In this document: piece after piece, positions 31,267-42,571 of the stretch
Layout: each line of letters begins with the position of its first letter
Position numbering within the stretch: position 1 is the stretch's first letter
Assembly: GCA_030710605.1 (NCBI GenBank)
Contig: CP092870.1
Coordinates: 15,117,570-15,181,569, forward strand
Direction of reading: 5' to 3'
DNA from: Cordylochernes scorpioides
Taxonomy: Eukaryota; Arthropoda; Arachnida; Pseudoscorpiones; Chernetidae
DNA length: 64,000 bases
Notes under the pieces: generated by a model
Databases searched by the model: none
Seen by the model: only the letters and a program-made list of their open reading frames with translations
Told to the model about the DNA's origin: nothing
Position numbers and translations under genes: made by a program

Positions 31267-32107
31267 TTAACACAGAGTTAATTTTTTAAAATCCTCAACA
31301 AAAGGAGTACAACCCAAGATGTTTTTTGTGGTTTTATCAAGCTTATCTTGTATGATCTCGACGAAAAACACATCAGATAAACTATCGATTTGGTAACCTA
31401 ATACCTTCACTGTTCTTACTATCTCGTTGCAACTATCTAGAAGTTTAAACATTGACTTATGGTTGTCATCGGCTAACTTTGGTAATCTTAATGCATTATC
31501 TATTTGGGTGAAAATCAGATCCTTTGGATTATCATATCTTGTTAATAAGGTTTGCCAAACCTCAACATAATTATCGGCTGTAATTGGAAATGCGTTGACC
31601 AGTCTTAGGGCTTCGCCTCTCAGTTGGCCTTTCAAATATTGTAACTTTTCAATTTCCGGTATTTGTGAGTTAGAACCAATTGCAGAATAAACTAAATCCT
31701 TAAATGAAAGCCATGATTCTAATCTACCATCGAAAGTTGGCAATTCAAGTTTAGGCATTTTAACATGTAAATTTACTTTTTTTTTCAGATGTTTCTTGCC
31801 CATTATGCCTTAAATCCAATTCACACTTTAATCTTATACACTTATCTATGCAATCTTCCACTTCGTCATTCAAATCCTCATCCTCAAGTTTCTGCAAGAA
31901 AATATCACTCATTTTCATCAAATCATTATTTGCATACTCTAGTTTGCATTTCGTTGCACTTACATCTACCATAGACACAATGGATTCGATATTTTCTTCA
32001 ATGCCTTTTATACTTTTTTTTATCCTTTTTAATTTCTTAATTAAAGTTTCGACTTCCATAATTGCTATTCTTTTATCTATATCTTTTCCCAAATATCTTA
32101 GTTGCAA
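31267..32107 (-). pseudogene. gag: BEL/Pao gag fragment
   Basis: It consists of two overlapping frames (31760-32107, then 31267-31803). The second has PKLELPTFDGRLESWLSFKD, EKLQYLKGQLRGEALRLV and NYVEVWQTLLTRYDNPKDL, the hallmark order of Pao/BEL gag. The first is a coiled-coil-like N-terminus rich in Lys/Glu/Ile. A frameshift in an A/T run near 31780 separates them. The last 15 or so codons come from LTR sequence joined at the shared AAAAAACATCTTGGG, a chimeric end. Confidence 0.8.
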
Positions 32108-32180
32108 TATATGGCTTTGAAATCTATTGGAATTCTTCTCGTACAGGGTTAAAATACATCCTGTCGACTATTAAAAATGA

Positions 32181-32479
32181 TGTCATAAAAAAAGATGTAT
32201 TTTAGGTACGTTACCAATTCATTCATGCAGTCGTGGATTGAAGTGAAATGATAACTTTTATATCCAAAATTATATTTATTTTAATGATTATATTTTAAGA
32301 ACAAAACAGTTTGCATACATACAATTTAATATTAATATAATCTAATTATAAACAAAAAAACATCTTGGGTTGTACTCCTTTTGTTGAGGATTTTAAAAAA
32401 TTAACTCTGTGTTAATTCTATGATTATTTAAATTATAATTATATTAATGAATAATAAAAATCATATTTTTATTATGTCA
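32181..32479 (-). repeat. BEL LTR (299 bp, inverted copy)
   Basis: On the minus strand it runs TGACATAATAAAA to TTTTATGACA. It is the reverse complement of the LTR at 33000-33201 plus 37476-37577. It acts as the 5' LTR relative to the gag fragment. Confidence 0.78.
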
Positions 32480-32999
32480 TTTCTTCCCTCCAAAGATAAA
32501 AATTAGGGAGTAATTTTCAAAGTAAAAAAAAGTATCATTATTATTTACATAGATTATCAATTAAGATGGAGGATACCAATTGAAACTATATCAATGATGC
32601 TCTTTATTTCTTCTACATATTCCTATTGGTACCTTTTTTCTTGACAGTAGCAGAAAATTATCCAATCTTATTTGAATTTATAGGTGTCTCCTTCCTATAA
32701 TTCATAAGGGGATTTACCTTTTGAATCTTGAGAGCCTGAGAAGGCCTACTCAATTCATGAGGTAAATCCCCTTATGAATTATAGGAAGGAGACACCTATA
32801 AATTCAAATAAGATTGGATAATTTTCAGCTACTGTCAAGAAAAAAGGTACCAATAGGAATATGTAGAAGAAATAAAGAGCAGCATTGATATAGTTTCAAT
32901 TGGTATCCTCCATCTTAATTGATAATCTATGTAAATAATAATGATACTTTTTTTTACTTTGAAAATTACTCCCTAATTTTTATCCTTGGAGGGAAGAAA
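32480..32999. repeat. 520-bp hairpin inside the BEL element
   Basis: Arms of 239 bases (32480-32718 and 32761-32999) are nearly perfect inverted repeats with a 42-base loop. Together with the flanking inverted LTRs, the palindrome extends over about 540 bases on each side. Confidence 0.93.
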
Positions 33000-33201
33000 T
33001 GACATAATAAAAATATGATTTTTATTATTCATTAATATAATTATAATTTAAATAATCATAGAATTAACACAGAGTTAATTTTTTAAAATCCTCAACAAAA
33101 GGAGTACAACCCAAGATGTTTTTTTGTTTATACTTAGATTATATTATTATTAAATTGTATGTATGCAAACTGTTTTGTTCTTAAAATATAATCATTAAAA
33201 T

Positions 33202-33413
33202 TGATCTGTGATATATTATTACTCTACTCTGTATTATTTATCATCATCTTGTAAACAACAATATACGTATAATCGAATTGTAAAAAGAATAAAATAATTA
33301 TAGTAGCTTAAAAATAGTGTATCTTTCATTTATCTATATATATATATATAAAGTGCAATTTCTTACAAAATAATTTTCACCATTAATATTTAACAATTAA
33401 TAGAAACGTATCA
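33202..33413 (+). repeat. Gypsy 2 5' LTR (212 bp)
   Basis: Begins TGATCTGTGATATATT and ends ACGTATCA, then AAATGGCGACGAAG. A TATATATA run and AATAAAATAATTAT are inside. Confidence 0.93.
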
Positions 33414-33439
33414 AATGGCGACGAAGAATTAACGTAAGT

Positions 33440-36400
33440 ATGGCCACCACTAATTTAAATTATCCAAGGTTTCGTGAAGGTGAAGATCTAAATTGTTATT
33501 TGGAACAATTAGAAGAATGTTTTAAATTGAACAAAACATTAGAAGCAGACAAAGTATCTGTGTTATTAACGTCTATTGATGTTAATGTTTATAAGACTTT
33601 GCGCGATTTGTTGGTACCCAGAAGGCCAAGTGACCTTAAATATAAAGATTTAGTAGAGGTTTTAACCAACCATTTATATCCAATAAAAAATAAGCACTAT
33701 GAAAGATATTTATTTCACAAGATTGTACAAAAAGAAAATGAGCCTGTGGGAAAATTTGTTTTGAGGCTTAAATCTCAGGCAGACAAGTGCAAATTTACTG
33801 ACATAAATGAAAATTTGTGTGATCAATTTGTAAGTGGTTGCTTCGATGAAGCTACGCTTAAAAGGCTGCTAAGTGAACCTTTTTTAACGTTTGATAGTGC
33901 AATAAATATTGCAAATTCTGTAGAGGCAGCGAAGTCACAAGTAAATTTGATGAAAAATCCTGGTCATGATATTGATAAGTTGAAAGCCAGATCTAAAAAT
34001 TTTAAATTCCCATGTAAATACAATAATCCTTGCAAAATTTGTGGAAAGTCTAACCACGATACGAAGTTATGCAAATTTAAAAATGCTCAATGTTATATTT
34101 GCAATAAGAAAGGGCACATTGCTCCAGTATGTTGGAATAAAAAATCGGCCCAAAATTCTGGAATGAATAAACCCAATGAGAATAAATTGAATACTATTCA
34201 GTGCAACACATTAGAAAACGCACCAAAAATAATGGTAAACGTTAAAATTGAAGATGCAGACACTATAATGGAGGTTGACACTGGTGCAGACGTGTCTGTA
34301 GTTTCAAAGAAATTTTTTCTTACAAATCTCAAAAATGTCACTCTAGAGAAATACAGTGGACATTTGAAAAGTTTTTCAGGAAATATGATACCAGTTTTTG
34401 GAAAATGCTTGGTAAATGTTAGTTACAAAAACTATCAGGAAAAACTACCCCTAATTGTGACAGGCCAGTTTAATAACCAAACGCCGCTACTGGGCAGAAA
34501 TTGGATAAGAATTTTAAAAACTGATTGGCCCAATTGCGTTTTTGATATCTGTAATAATATAAATGTAATTTCAAATTTAGAACTGTTTTTAGAAGTATAT
34601 AAGAGAGTATTTGAAAATAAAGATTTACCAATTCAGGGCATTAAAGGTTCAATATCATTGAGGCCAAATGCTAAGCCCAAATTTTTTAAATTTAGACCAG
34701 TACCCTTTTCCATTAAAGAGAAGATAGACAAAGAACTAGACAGACTTGAAAAAAGTCTAATAATTGAAAAGGTTAATGCTAGTGATTGGTCTACGCCTTT
34801 AGTAACGGTAATAAAGTCAAATGGAGAACTACGTTTGTGTGGTGATTTTAAAAATACTTTGAATAATTGCATTGAAGATGAGAAATATCCATTACCTACT
34901 ATAGAAACTATGTTGGGAAATCTAGGAGGAAACAAGATTTTTACCAAATTGGATCTCTCCTCCGCATATCATCAAATTGAAATGGATGAAGCATCAAAAA
35001 AAATCTGCTAGTGGTATCTACCCATAGAGGACTTTACCGATATAATAGATTGCCTTTTGGCATCAGTCCAGCTTCAGCCATTTTCCAGAGGTGTATGGAC
35101 AGCCTTTTTCATGATGTTCCCAACACGGTGATATACTTAGATGATATTTTCATTGGTTCTAAAGATGAACAAGAACATTACAGAATTTTAAAAATGATCT
35201 TCGATAAATTGAAAGAGCTAAATTTCACCCTTAATAAAGAAAAATGCTTATTTTTAAAAAATGACATTTGTTTTCTAGGTCATATTATAAATGAAGATGG
35301 TGTTAGACCAGATTCAAAGAAATTGGAAGCATTAGAAAGGTGTAAAAAGCCTTTCGACAAAACATCATTGAAGAGTTTTCTAGGGATGTTGAGCTTCTAT
35401 TCAAAATACATACCTAATATGTCAACCTTGGCTGGTCCTCTTTATCAACTCCTAAAGAAGGACAATCGTTGGAAATGGTCTAGCCAATGCGAAAAGGCAT
35501 TTCTGAATTTGAAGTTAACTCTATTAAATTCCCAGGCGCTTATTCACTATTCAATGAAGCTTCCATTAACTTTAACCTGTGATGCATCTGCCTATGGCAT
35601 AAGTGGGGTCTTGTGTCATATTGTGGAAGGGGAAGAGAAGCCAATCACCTTTGTTTCCAGAACATTGTCAAGTGCAGAAGTCAAATACTCTCAGACTGAG
35701 AAAGAAGCACTTGCTATTGTGTTTGCAACTTCCAAACTGAGACAATACTTGTTTGGGAGAAAATTTGTGTTAAAGAGTGATCATAAAGCTTTAACGACTG
35801 TTTTTGGAAACAAAAGACTTCTTCCGCCTTTAATTGCAAATCGCTTGCATAGGTGGGCTTTAGAGTTGTCAAATTTCGATTTCGATATTAGATATACAAA
35901 TAAAGATACCATGCTCTGTGCGGATGCATTTTCAAGACTTCCACTTGAGGAAATAAATTCAAGGGAAGACAACATTGATTTGGTGACACATGATATATCA
36001 TTTTTAAATGTAACTCCATTGGACCACCTCATTATTGAAGAAGAAACCAATAAAGATCCGGTTTTAAATAAGCTCAAGGAATATCTATTAGAAGACCCTC
36101 AGTTAGCAAAAAAGGATGAAACAATGAAACCATTCCTTTCAAAATTGGAAAATTTTTCTGTACTGCAGGGATGCATTTTTGTTGATTCTAGGGCAGTGAT
36201 TCCAAGAACCTGTCAAGATCAAATGTTGAAGTTACTTCATCAAAGTCATATAGGAATCAATCGAATGAAATCTCTAGCCAGATCTTCGGTTTGGTGGCCA
36301 AAAATGGATAGTCAAATTGAAGAGTTTGTGAAGGAATGTTCTCCCTGTATGCATCATCAGACAGCTCCTCCTGCTGAGAACACACCTTGGCCCAGGACTA

Positions 36401-37266
36401 ACCAACCGTGGCAGCGAGTTCATGTTGACCATTTCTATTTCAGAGGTGATTGTTATTTATTAGTAGTAGATGCAAATTCAAATTGGATTGAAGTATTTCC
36501 AGTTAGAGGTACTACTTCGCAAGAAAATATTAAGCTTCTACGGGAGTGTTTCGCCAGGTATGGAATACCGCAATGCTTAGTGACTGACAATGGCCCCCCC
36601 TTCAATTCGCTTGAATTTAAGGAGTTCTTACGGAAAAATAATGTATACCACTTAACCTCGCCAGCATATAATCCCTCGTCTAACGGAATTGCTGAAGTTT
36701 CGGTAAGAATAATAAAAAAATCTCTGGAAAAGTCGTTAGAAGAATCTCCAAACTCAAATATGGACTGTATTTTACAAAATGTTCTGTTTAATTATAGAAA
36801 TACGCCTACCTCTTTAGATAAGCCTCCTGTAGAACGTCTCCTAAGTTATGTGCCTAGAACATATGTAAATTGCTTGAACTCTGAATTTATCCAGAAGACT
36901 TTTGGGAGAAATGAGTGTGGAAGGCGACATTTTCAAGTTGGAGATAAAGTGCTGTTTACAAGAGTAATACAAAATAGGCGCAAATGGTTCAAGGCCCAGG
37001 TGATACGACGACTAGGTTACAATGTTTATCTAGTAAAGAACCTAAAAGGCACATTTAAAGTGCATGTCAATCAGATGAGGACAGGTTCAGATACCAAATA
37101 TGCTGAAGATTCTGATTGGACCTTGGACAACGCTGGAGCAGGACCTCACCGACTGGAACAAGACCCTCAAATTTCCACATCACCTCCGCCTAGGAGATCT
37201 ACCCGACCTCGATGCCCTCCTTGCCGGTTTTCTCCAACTATGAACAATATAAGGAAGGAGGAATGA
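33440..37266 (+). pseudogene. gag-pol: Gag-pol of gypsy copy 2, one frameshift
   Basis: Same domains as copy 1, in two ORFs: 33440-35011 (gag, zinc knuckles, protease, RT fingers) and 35011-37266 (rest of RT with VIYLDDIFIG, RNase H, integrase). The break is in an A-run at about 34996-35003: eight A's here against six in copy 1, after MDEASK. Otherwise the two halves align residue by residue with copy 1. This would separate the palm from its catalytic Asp pair, so the copy should be inactive unless complemented. Confidence 0.92.
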
Positions 37267-37475
37267 TCTGTGATATATTATTACTCTACTCTGTATTATT
37301 TATCATCATCTTGTAAACAACAATATACGTATAATCGAATTGTAAAAAGAATAAAATAATTATAGTAGCTTAAAAATAGTGTATCTTTCATTTATCTATA
37401 TATATATATATAAAGTGCAATTTCTTACAAAATAATTTTCACCATTAATATTTAACAATTAATAGAAACGTATCA
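37264..37475 (+). repeat. Gypsy 2 3' LTR (212 bp)
   Basis: Identical by eye to 33202-33413. Its first three bases, TGA, are the stop codon of the gag-pol ORF, and AAGGAAGGAGGAA immediately upstream is the polypurine tract. Confidence 0.93.
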
Positions 37476-37577
37476 AAAATAAATACAATTTTGGATATAA
37501 AAGTTATCATTTCACTTCAATCCACGACTGCATGAATGAATTGGTAACGTACCTAAAATACATCTTTTTTTATGACA

Positions 37578-38110
37578 TATATATACTAACAATCTTATCT
37601 ACCTTCTTTACAAAACTTTATTTTCCTTATTATTAGTTTGATTAAAAGTGCATGGTTCTGTCTTTCTCTCTTTTCTCTAACTACTAAAATTTATAATATT
37701 AAATATATTATCACTTCTATTATTCTATATATAGGATAGAGTATGTCTAAATGACGTGTAAAAGCCGATGCAAAAGACGTTACGTTGTTAATTTTTATTG
37801 TTATTAATTATAAATATATAATTAACTGGATGATGGTATTAGAAGTAAAGGATTTTTTTTTCTCTCTATCTACAAATTAATAACAATTTACAAATTTTAT
37901 AATTTGAATATAAATGATCAAAATAGTGAAGATAATCTTAATACAAAACTGGACTATAAAATTAAACAACTATTTATTATTATAATTAATTTAGATTTAG
38001 CTTGCTAATCTAATCAAATCTAATTGATATGAGTTATCATTCTTATCAGTTTGCTCCTTGAGTTTTAAATGTGGATTCACTGTTATAATTTTGTTATATA
38101 GTTTCTACAC
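37578..38110 (+). repeat. PLE 3' region P, second part
   Basis: Continues region P after the BEL element and matches 22630-23165 almost base for base, ending TATATAGTTTCTACACTATA. A (TA)n run then follows to 38136. Confidence 0.9.
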
Positions 38111-38289
38111 TATATATATATATATATATATATATATGGAATAGATTCGAAAAACTTCAGTAGCGTAGTTATACCTGTCGAAGGGCTGTTGAGCCCGAGA
38201 GCTTGTATTGCCGATATACATAAAAGAAACTTTTCCCTCAGCGAATTGTCTTTTATTAATAAATAAAATATCATTTGAAAATCGGTAAT

Positions 38290-38525
38290 TTTCCATCTAT
38301 ATTACTTTAAACAAATCGCGCGACACAGGGGAATGGAGTACACCATACTGACCGGAAAGATGTCTGGGCGACGCATACCTGGACGCCCGCCGACACGCTT
38401 CGTGGACCATTTAAAATAACTCACTGGCTTGATAGTCGCCGAGATGGTACATCGAGCTCAAGACAGAGATGGCTGGTGTCGTGTTTGGGATGTAATACAG
38501 TGGGCCACAACGTTCAATCGCGAAT
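38290..38525 (+). pseudogene. C-terminal fragment of a LINE RT
   Basis: A frame reads GKMSGRRIPGRPPTRFVDHL, then after a stop MVHRAQDRDGWCRVW. The GRR..GRP..R..D and A.DRD.W pattern is the usual C-terminus of several non-LTR RTs. It is short and has an internal stop. Confidence 0.55.
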
Positions 38526-38823
38526 AAGATGATTTTACTATTATTTAAAAACCTGATAATAATAAAAAATCCAAAAACATACCAAAAGTACACTGCACGA
38601 CATTGAAAATGGAACACCAAGAAAGAGTGGCCAGAAAATTATACAAATTTCAAATCCTCTTATTATTTTATCATTACAGTAAGGGGTCAGTAGAAAATGG
38701 ATTTATTTTAAAAAATAGGCATTTATAATCGTTTGAATTTCTTATAATCAACTTTATACCACATTGTAAGCGTAAATTTCAAAAATTGTAAATTTCAAAA
38801 GTTTTTTAAATAGAATAAAGGCA
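38526..38823. other. No recognised feature
   Basis: AT-rich spacer between two LINE fragments. Confidence 0.4.
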
Positions 38824-39030
38824 GTGGAGGATTCAAGTTGCTTTTGTGGAATTGAGGGACAAACCTCAAGACATCTACTGATCGATTGCTCAGCATTTCA
38901 ATATTATAGAATGAAGAATGAACTAGTTGTTTGTGAACGTATCGATTTGATTTCCGATAAAAAATCATATTTAAAGTTCAATTCATTTTGTAAATACATT
39001 CTAAACTTTCTACAAAATCTGGATATCTAA
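38824..39030 (+). pseudogene. 3' end of a Jockey/R1-like LINE ORF2
   Basis: Reads CFCGIEGQTSRHLLIDCSAF, the C.CG...T..H.L.DC zinc-knuckle-like motif at the end of many LINE ORF2 proteins. The stop is followed by an untranslated tail with AATAAAA and a TTGTAATTGTAAT repeat at about 39127-39150, a typical LINE tail. Confidence 0.65.
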
Positions 39031-39054
39031 TGTTTTCATGCGTTGAATAATGTA

Positions 39055-39377
39055 AATAACTTCTGTAAATAAAATTTTCTCCTTGTTTGGCGCAAGTATC
39101 CTTTGCTGGATATAGCGCTTTGGAAATAAAATAATTGTAATTGTAATATTGTAAGCGTAGAAAAATTAAATCTTTATATATCTGAAGGTGTGAAAGTATT
39201 TATTGATGACGTCACGGCGACTAGTCGACAATTATTAACAAACCAACCAAACTATCTACAGCTAGAGAATATCGAGCAAGCAAGCTAGGTAACTAAATGA
39301 TGATTTTCAAATGTAAAATAATAAATATTTTTGAAAATAGAGCAATCCATAAATAAATATTTAATTAAAAAGATATA
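39055..39377. other. LINE 3' tail and AT-rich spacer
   Basis: Up to about 39155 this is the tail of the LINE above; the rest shows no feature that I can support. Confidence 0.4.
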
Positions 39378-39750
39378 TATTGGATTAAAAAAAATCATTT
39401 ATTTTAGCAATATTCCAGTTGGCTGAACGCCAACCTTTATCAAGGTGTTATAACATTTTAAAGTGTGTCAACAACAAATTCAGCGTCACATAACGTCAAC
39501 AGAATTAAGTTTTAAAAATATTTTGTTATATTCAATGGGGAGAAAAAACTATAAAACATATTTATCAAATTTGTTCTCCCCCCATTGAATATAACAAAAT
39601 ATTTTTAAAACTTAATTCTGTTGACGTTATGTGGCGCTGAGTTTGTTGTTGACACACTTTAAAATGTTATAACACCTTGATAAAGGTTGGCGTTCAGCCA
39701 ACTGAAATATTGGTAAAATAAATGATATTTTGATCCAATATATGCCTTTT
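39378..39750. repeat. Foldback palindrome with AACGCCAACC stem motif
   Basis: Arms at about 39378-39543 and 39575-39750 are inverted repeats around a 30-base centre. Each arm contains CCTTGATAAAGGTTGGCGTT then CAGCCAACTGAAATATTG, a strong hairpin followed by GAAA. The core is reminiscent of a decayed hammerhead ribozyme (CTGATGA changed). Its outer sequence, TATATATTGGATTAAA, is shared with the middle of the hAT MITE at 58250-58290. Confidence 0.85.
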
Positions 39751-41204
39751 TAATTAAAGATTATAGGAAGTATTGCGGTTATTTTTCCAAATATTTTAAA
39801 GTGGAATAATAACGAGTTTACCAGCAAAATAATCTTCAACTTTTTTAATTCGTCAACTTTTATATTCCTCGCTTCAATAAACATAGGTACCACCATATTA
39901 TAAAGTCCATTTCACGTATGAAAGGAACCCGCACAGATCAAATAATTCCATTAAAATAATCAAATTATCTGAAATAACTTTAAATAAACTCAAGCCATCC
40001 TTAAAAAGTCAAATTCTTTCTAATCTCATTAATATTACAACTTAAATTCTCTTAACAATAAATATACCAAAAATGTTTAAGTTAATATAATAATTCGAAT
40101 TAAAAAAAGTAAATGTTTTTTTTTTAACAAAAGAGAGAGAAAATAAAGAAAACTTTTGACAGGACTTTTTTTTTTTTCATTTAAAATAATTTAATCTGCA
40201 ATTTTTCTCAGCTCGCAGTCATTCGTTCTAATTGAATATTTTAATAGGGTCCACTGAGGCAATTTAGGCTAGTTTCATTAAAGCAGACGATGCCGCAAAA
40301 AGAAGCGGCAATTAGAGTCTAAACGCCATATTGGCAATTAATCCTTCCTGTGCTATTGGCATTTTGAAGAGATTTGCGCGCGAAAATTAAATCCCAGAAG
40401 AAAAAGTTTTGTAAAATGATTTTATTGATTTCTCAATAATGAAGATTCAACAATTTAACGGTCACTGAGTAAAGGGGGGAAAAGGCTTAATTAATACACT
40501 GATGTACAAAATTAAAGTAAAATACTTTTTAAGGGGGAGTGTGAAACACAAAATTTTATTATAAATCATTTTAATTATAAATTCTAATCTTAAATAGAAA
40601 TCTCACGCGGTATGCTTGACCTTACAGGTATTCATTTTCACAAATATATTTTATATTTTGAACAAATTTATTCTATAGACGATTAAACAATTAGATTAGG
40701 CCTCATCCTTTGGTTTACTATAACCGTTTTTTTTAAATGAATAATACAACAGGTTTCTGTGGAGACGAGTTTCTTTTCATTTTTATTAATGCAATCTCAA
40801 ACTTTCGGGTATCTTTGCCCTTTATTATTATTCGTTTTATTTTAATATTTCGATTTTCTCCCGGTAAAATTTCCATCTATATTTTGGCTAAAGACTATAT
40901 TTGCCTTAATAAATACTTTTATGTATGTATTTTTGCAGTAATATCTTAAATTTTTCAACATGTTGAGGCATTTAGCATTAAAAATTGTTATAAGTGTAAA
41001 GAGCTATTTAGAAAGAGTGATAGAACAATCTATAAGAAATAACTGTTTCCTATATAAGGATGTTTCAGAAGAGAAAGTTTAAGAAAACAATGTTAATAAT
41101 ATAGGAATGTGGAGAATTCCATATACTACTTTTCCATCAGAGATTCACTGAAATATCGGGAATTAAATATAACAATTGGTTGTGTGAGTGACATTGCTAT
41201 ATAC
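39751..41204. other. AT-rich stretch with one PLE-tail-like repeat
   Basis: No gene recognised. 40739-40812 contains the repeat AACAGG...GAGTTTCTTTTCATTTT...GCAATCTC...CTTTCGGG, which recurs at 60110-60190. The rest is spacer. Confidence 0.45.
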
Positions 41205-41599
41205 AGGGTGATCCAAAAGTCCCGCACTATTTTAAAAATTAATAACTCCGCGAATATTTGCGCTAGAGCAATGCGGTAAACACCTTTGTGTTCAGGATGC
41301 AATGGGATTTTTTATGGCAAATAATGAAAAATTCGAAATTCATTTTAGTTACAATTTTATTCGCCAGATGGCGCTCTACCAGAATCAGAGATTGAGCGGC
41401 CAAATTGTTTGATAAATTGAAAAATATAACTGATCGGCATGTATTTTTCCTTTTTGAATACCAGGAAAGAACCCTGATAATATCAAATAACAAATTAATA
41501 AAACACCACTTCGCCAAAAGTATGAAGAATTGGTTAACGATTTTCAAATACAATCAGAGATATGTAAAATAGGTAAATGCAAATTAAAACATGTAGCCA
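41205..41599 (+). mobile_element. Terminal segment of a mariner-like element
   Basis: It begins ACAGGGTGATCCAAAAGTCC, a terminus common in mariner-like elements, and matches 52361-51960 in reverse complement over about 395 bases, including TCGCCAGATGGCGCTCTACC. No ORF of transposase type is inside. The shared sequence stops at ACATGTAGC, so this is one end, or an internally deleted copy. Confidence 0.7.
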
Positions 41600-41754
41600 A
41601 AAGAAAATTGATATTTTAGATACGGTTTGTTTCCGAAGATAATAAATTTCTATTTTTAATTCAACTCTCACTCAGTATCGATTATATTTATTTTAATTCA
41701 TTTGAAAAATATGTATCTATCTCTGATAATTTATTTTACTCTGGAATGCCATTG

Positions 41755-42571
41755 TTGTTGTCGTGTCCAATAAAGAGCCTCAGATGTATCCATGTATCTC
41801 CATCACAGCAGCAGCAATGTCCACTATCTTAGGTGTGTAAAGCTGCTGCTCAGGGTCTATGTCTAATTTTTGCAAGGCTGCGGCCATTGCTGGCTATAAG
41901 AATATGTGGGTAGGTGTAAGTTCCACACCAGGACAATTGTTGCATGCCCTATAGGTTCTTGTGCCATCTGGATGTATTGTCATTCCTTTATAGTGTTTTG
42001 TTCTAAGTCTTGTTATAGTTTTTTTCATTTTTCTCTCAGAGTTTATTTCGCATTTTGATCTTTTCTTATTTTTTCGTTTAATTATATTGTATTTTGACAA
42101 AGAATCAGAGTCAAATAATGACATTTGTTCTTTCCTTTGGCTCAACTTTCTGGCTTCCTTTGCCAATTCGAATGCCATTTCATTACCCCTGATCCCAGCA
42201 TGGGCAGGGATTCGTTGTAGAATGTAGTTATTCTCCAATGGTTCCAGTTGGGTAAGTAACGAGTGTATTTTCTGTGTGATTTTAGTATTGCCGTTCTGAA
42301 TTTCTTCTAGAGCGGATATGGAGTCGCTCTATATTAAAATTCCTTCTGCTTGATGCAGGGATGGTTGGTTAAGGCATACATCAAGGGCTTTCCAGATAGC
42401 TGTCAGTTCACAAGTGAAGTTTGACGAAATCTGTCCTGCTCCTTCTTTGATTTTGATGTTTGTTCCATCTTGCAGTATTATGTTAATTCCGGCCCCTCCA
42501 TTACTCAGGGTAAGGTCTGAAGATCCATCTGTATATGCTGTTGAAGGGCGTGGCCTAGCAATTTTAATCAA
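41755..42571 (-). pseudogene. LINE RNase H and C-terminus (Jockey-type)
   Basis: The minus strand has RNase H motifs in order: TAYTDGSSDLTLSNGGAGI, ISSNFTCELTAIWKALDVCL, a degraded DS(ISAL) site near 42320, and IPAHAGIRGNEMAFELAKE. A C-terminal C..CPGVELTPTHIF motif follows, then AMAAALQKLDIDPEQQLYT. A stop or frameshift near 42328 splits it. The 5' part (RT) is missing. At its upstream boundary (about 42560) a plus-strand LINE begins. Confidence 0.8.

Larger units (their letters stand above)
33202..37475 (+). mobile_element. Gypsy copy 2: same family, inserted in a BEL LTR
   Basis: Two 212-base LTRs (33202-33413 and 37264-37475) appear identical by eye. The target duplication AAAAT is perfect (33197-33201 and 37476-37480). 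The interior is highly similar to gypsy 1 with few coding changes. LTRs are shorter than in copy 1 and differ in several stretches, so the two copies belong to slightly different sublineages. Confidence 0.93.
31203..37577. mobile_element. Rearranged BEL/Pao-derived element with inverted 3' ends
   Basis: It starts TGACATAAT and ends TATGACA, and sits in a TA-rich part of PLE region P, with TATATA on both sides as a likely but ambiguous duplication. Contents in order: the first 127 bases of the LTR (plus), a BEL gag fragment (minus), a complete LTR (minus, 32181-32479), and a 520-base hairpin (32480-32999). A second LTR follows (plus, 33000-33201 and 37476-37577), split by gypsy 2. The purine tract GGAGGGAAGAAA abuts the LTR at 33000, marking the hairpin arm as the 3' interior. 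pol is absent. Confidence 0.72.
23166..38110 (+). mobile_element. Penelope-like element with N-terminal GIY-YIG, containing three nested insertions
   Basis: Own sequence is 23166-24627, 28936-31202 and 37578-38110. The order is a Cys-rich motif and GIY-YIG endonuclease, a linker, RT, and the 3' region P. Classical PLEs have GIY-YIG after RT. The reverse order is known from conifer Dryad elements and related arthropod PLEs, so this copy most likely belongs near that group. It is interrupted by gypsy 1 (24628-28930), a BEL derivative (31203-37577) and, inside that, gypsy 2. The upstream plus-oriented P copy (21961-23165) would serve as the 5' pseudo-LTR. Confidence 0.82.
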
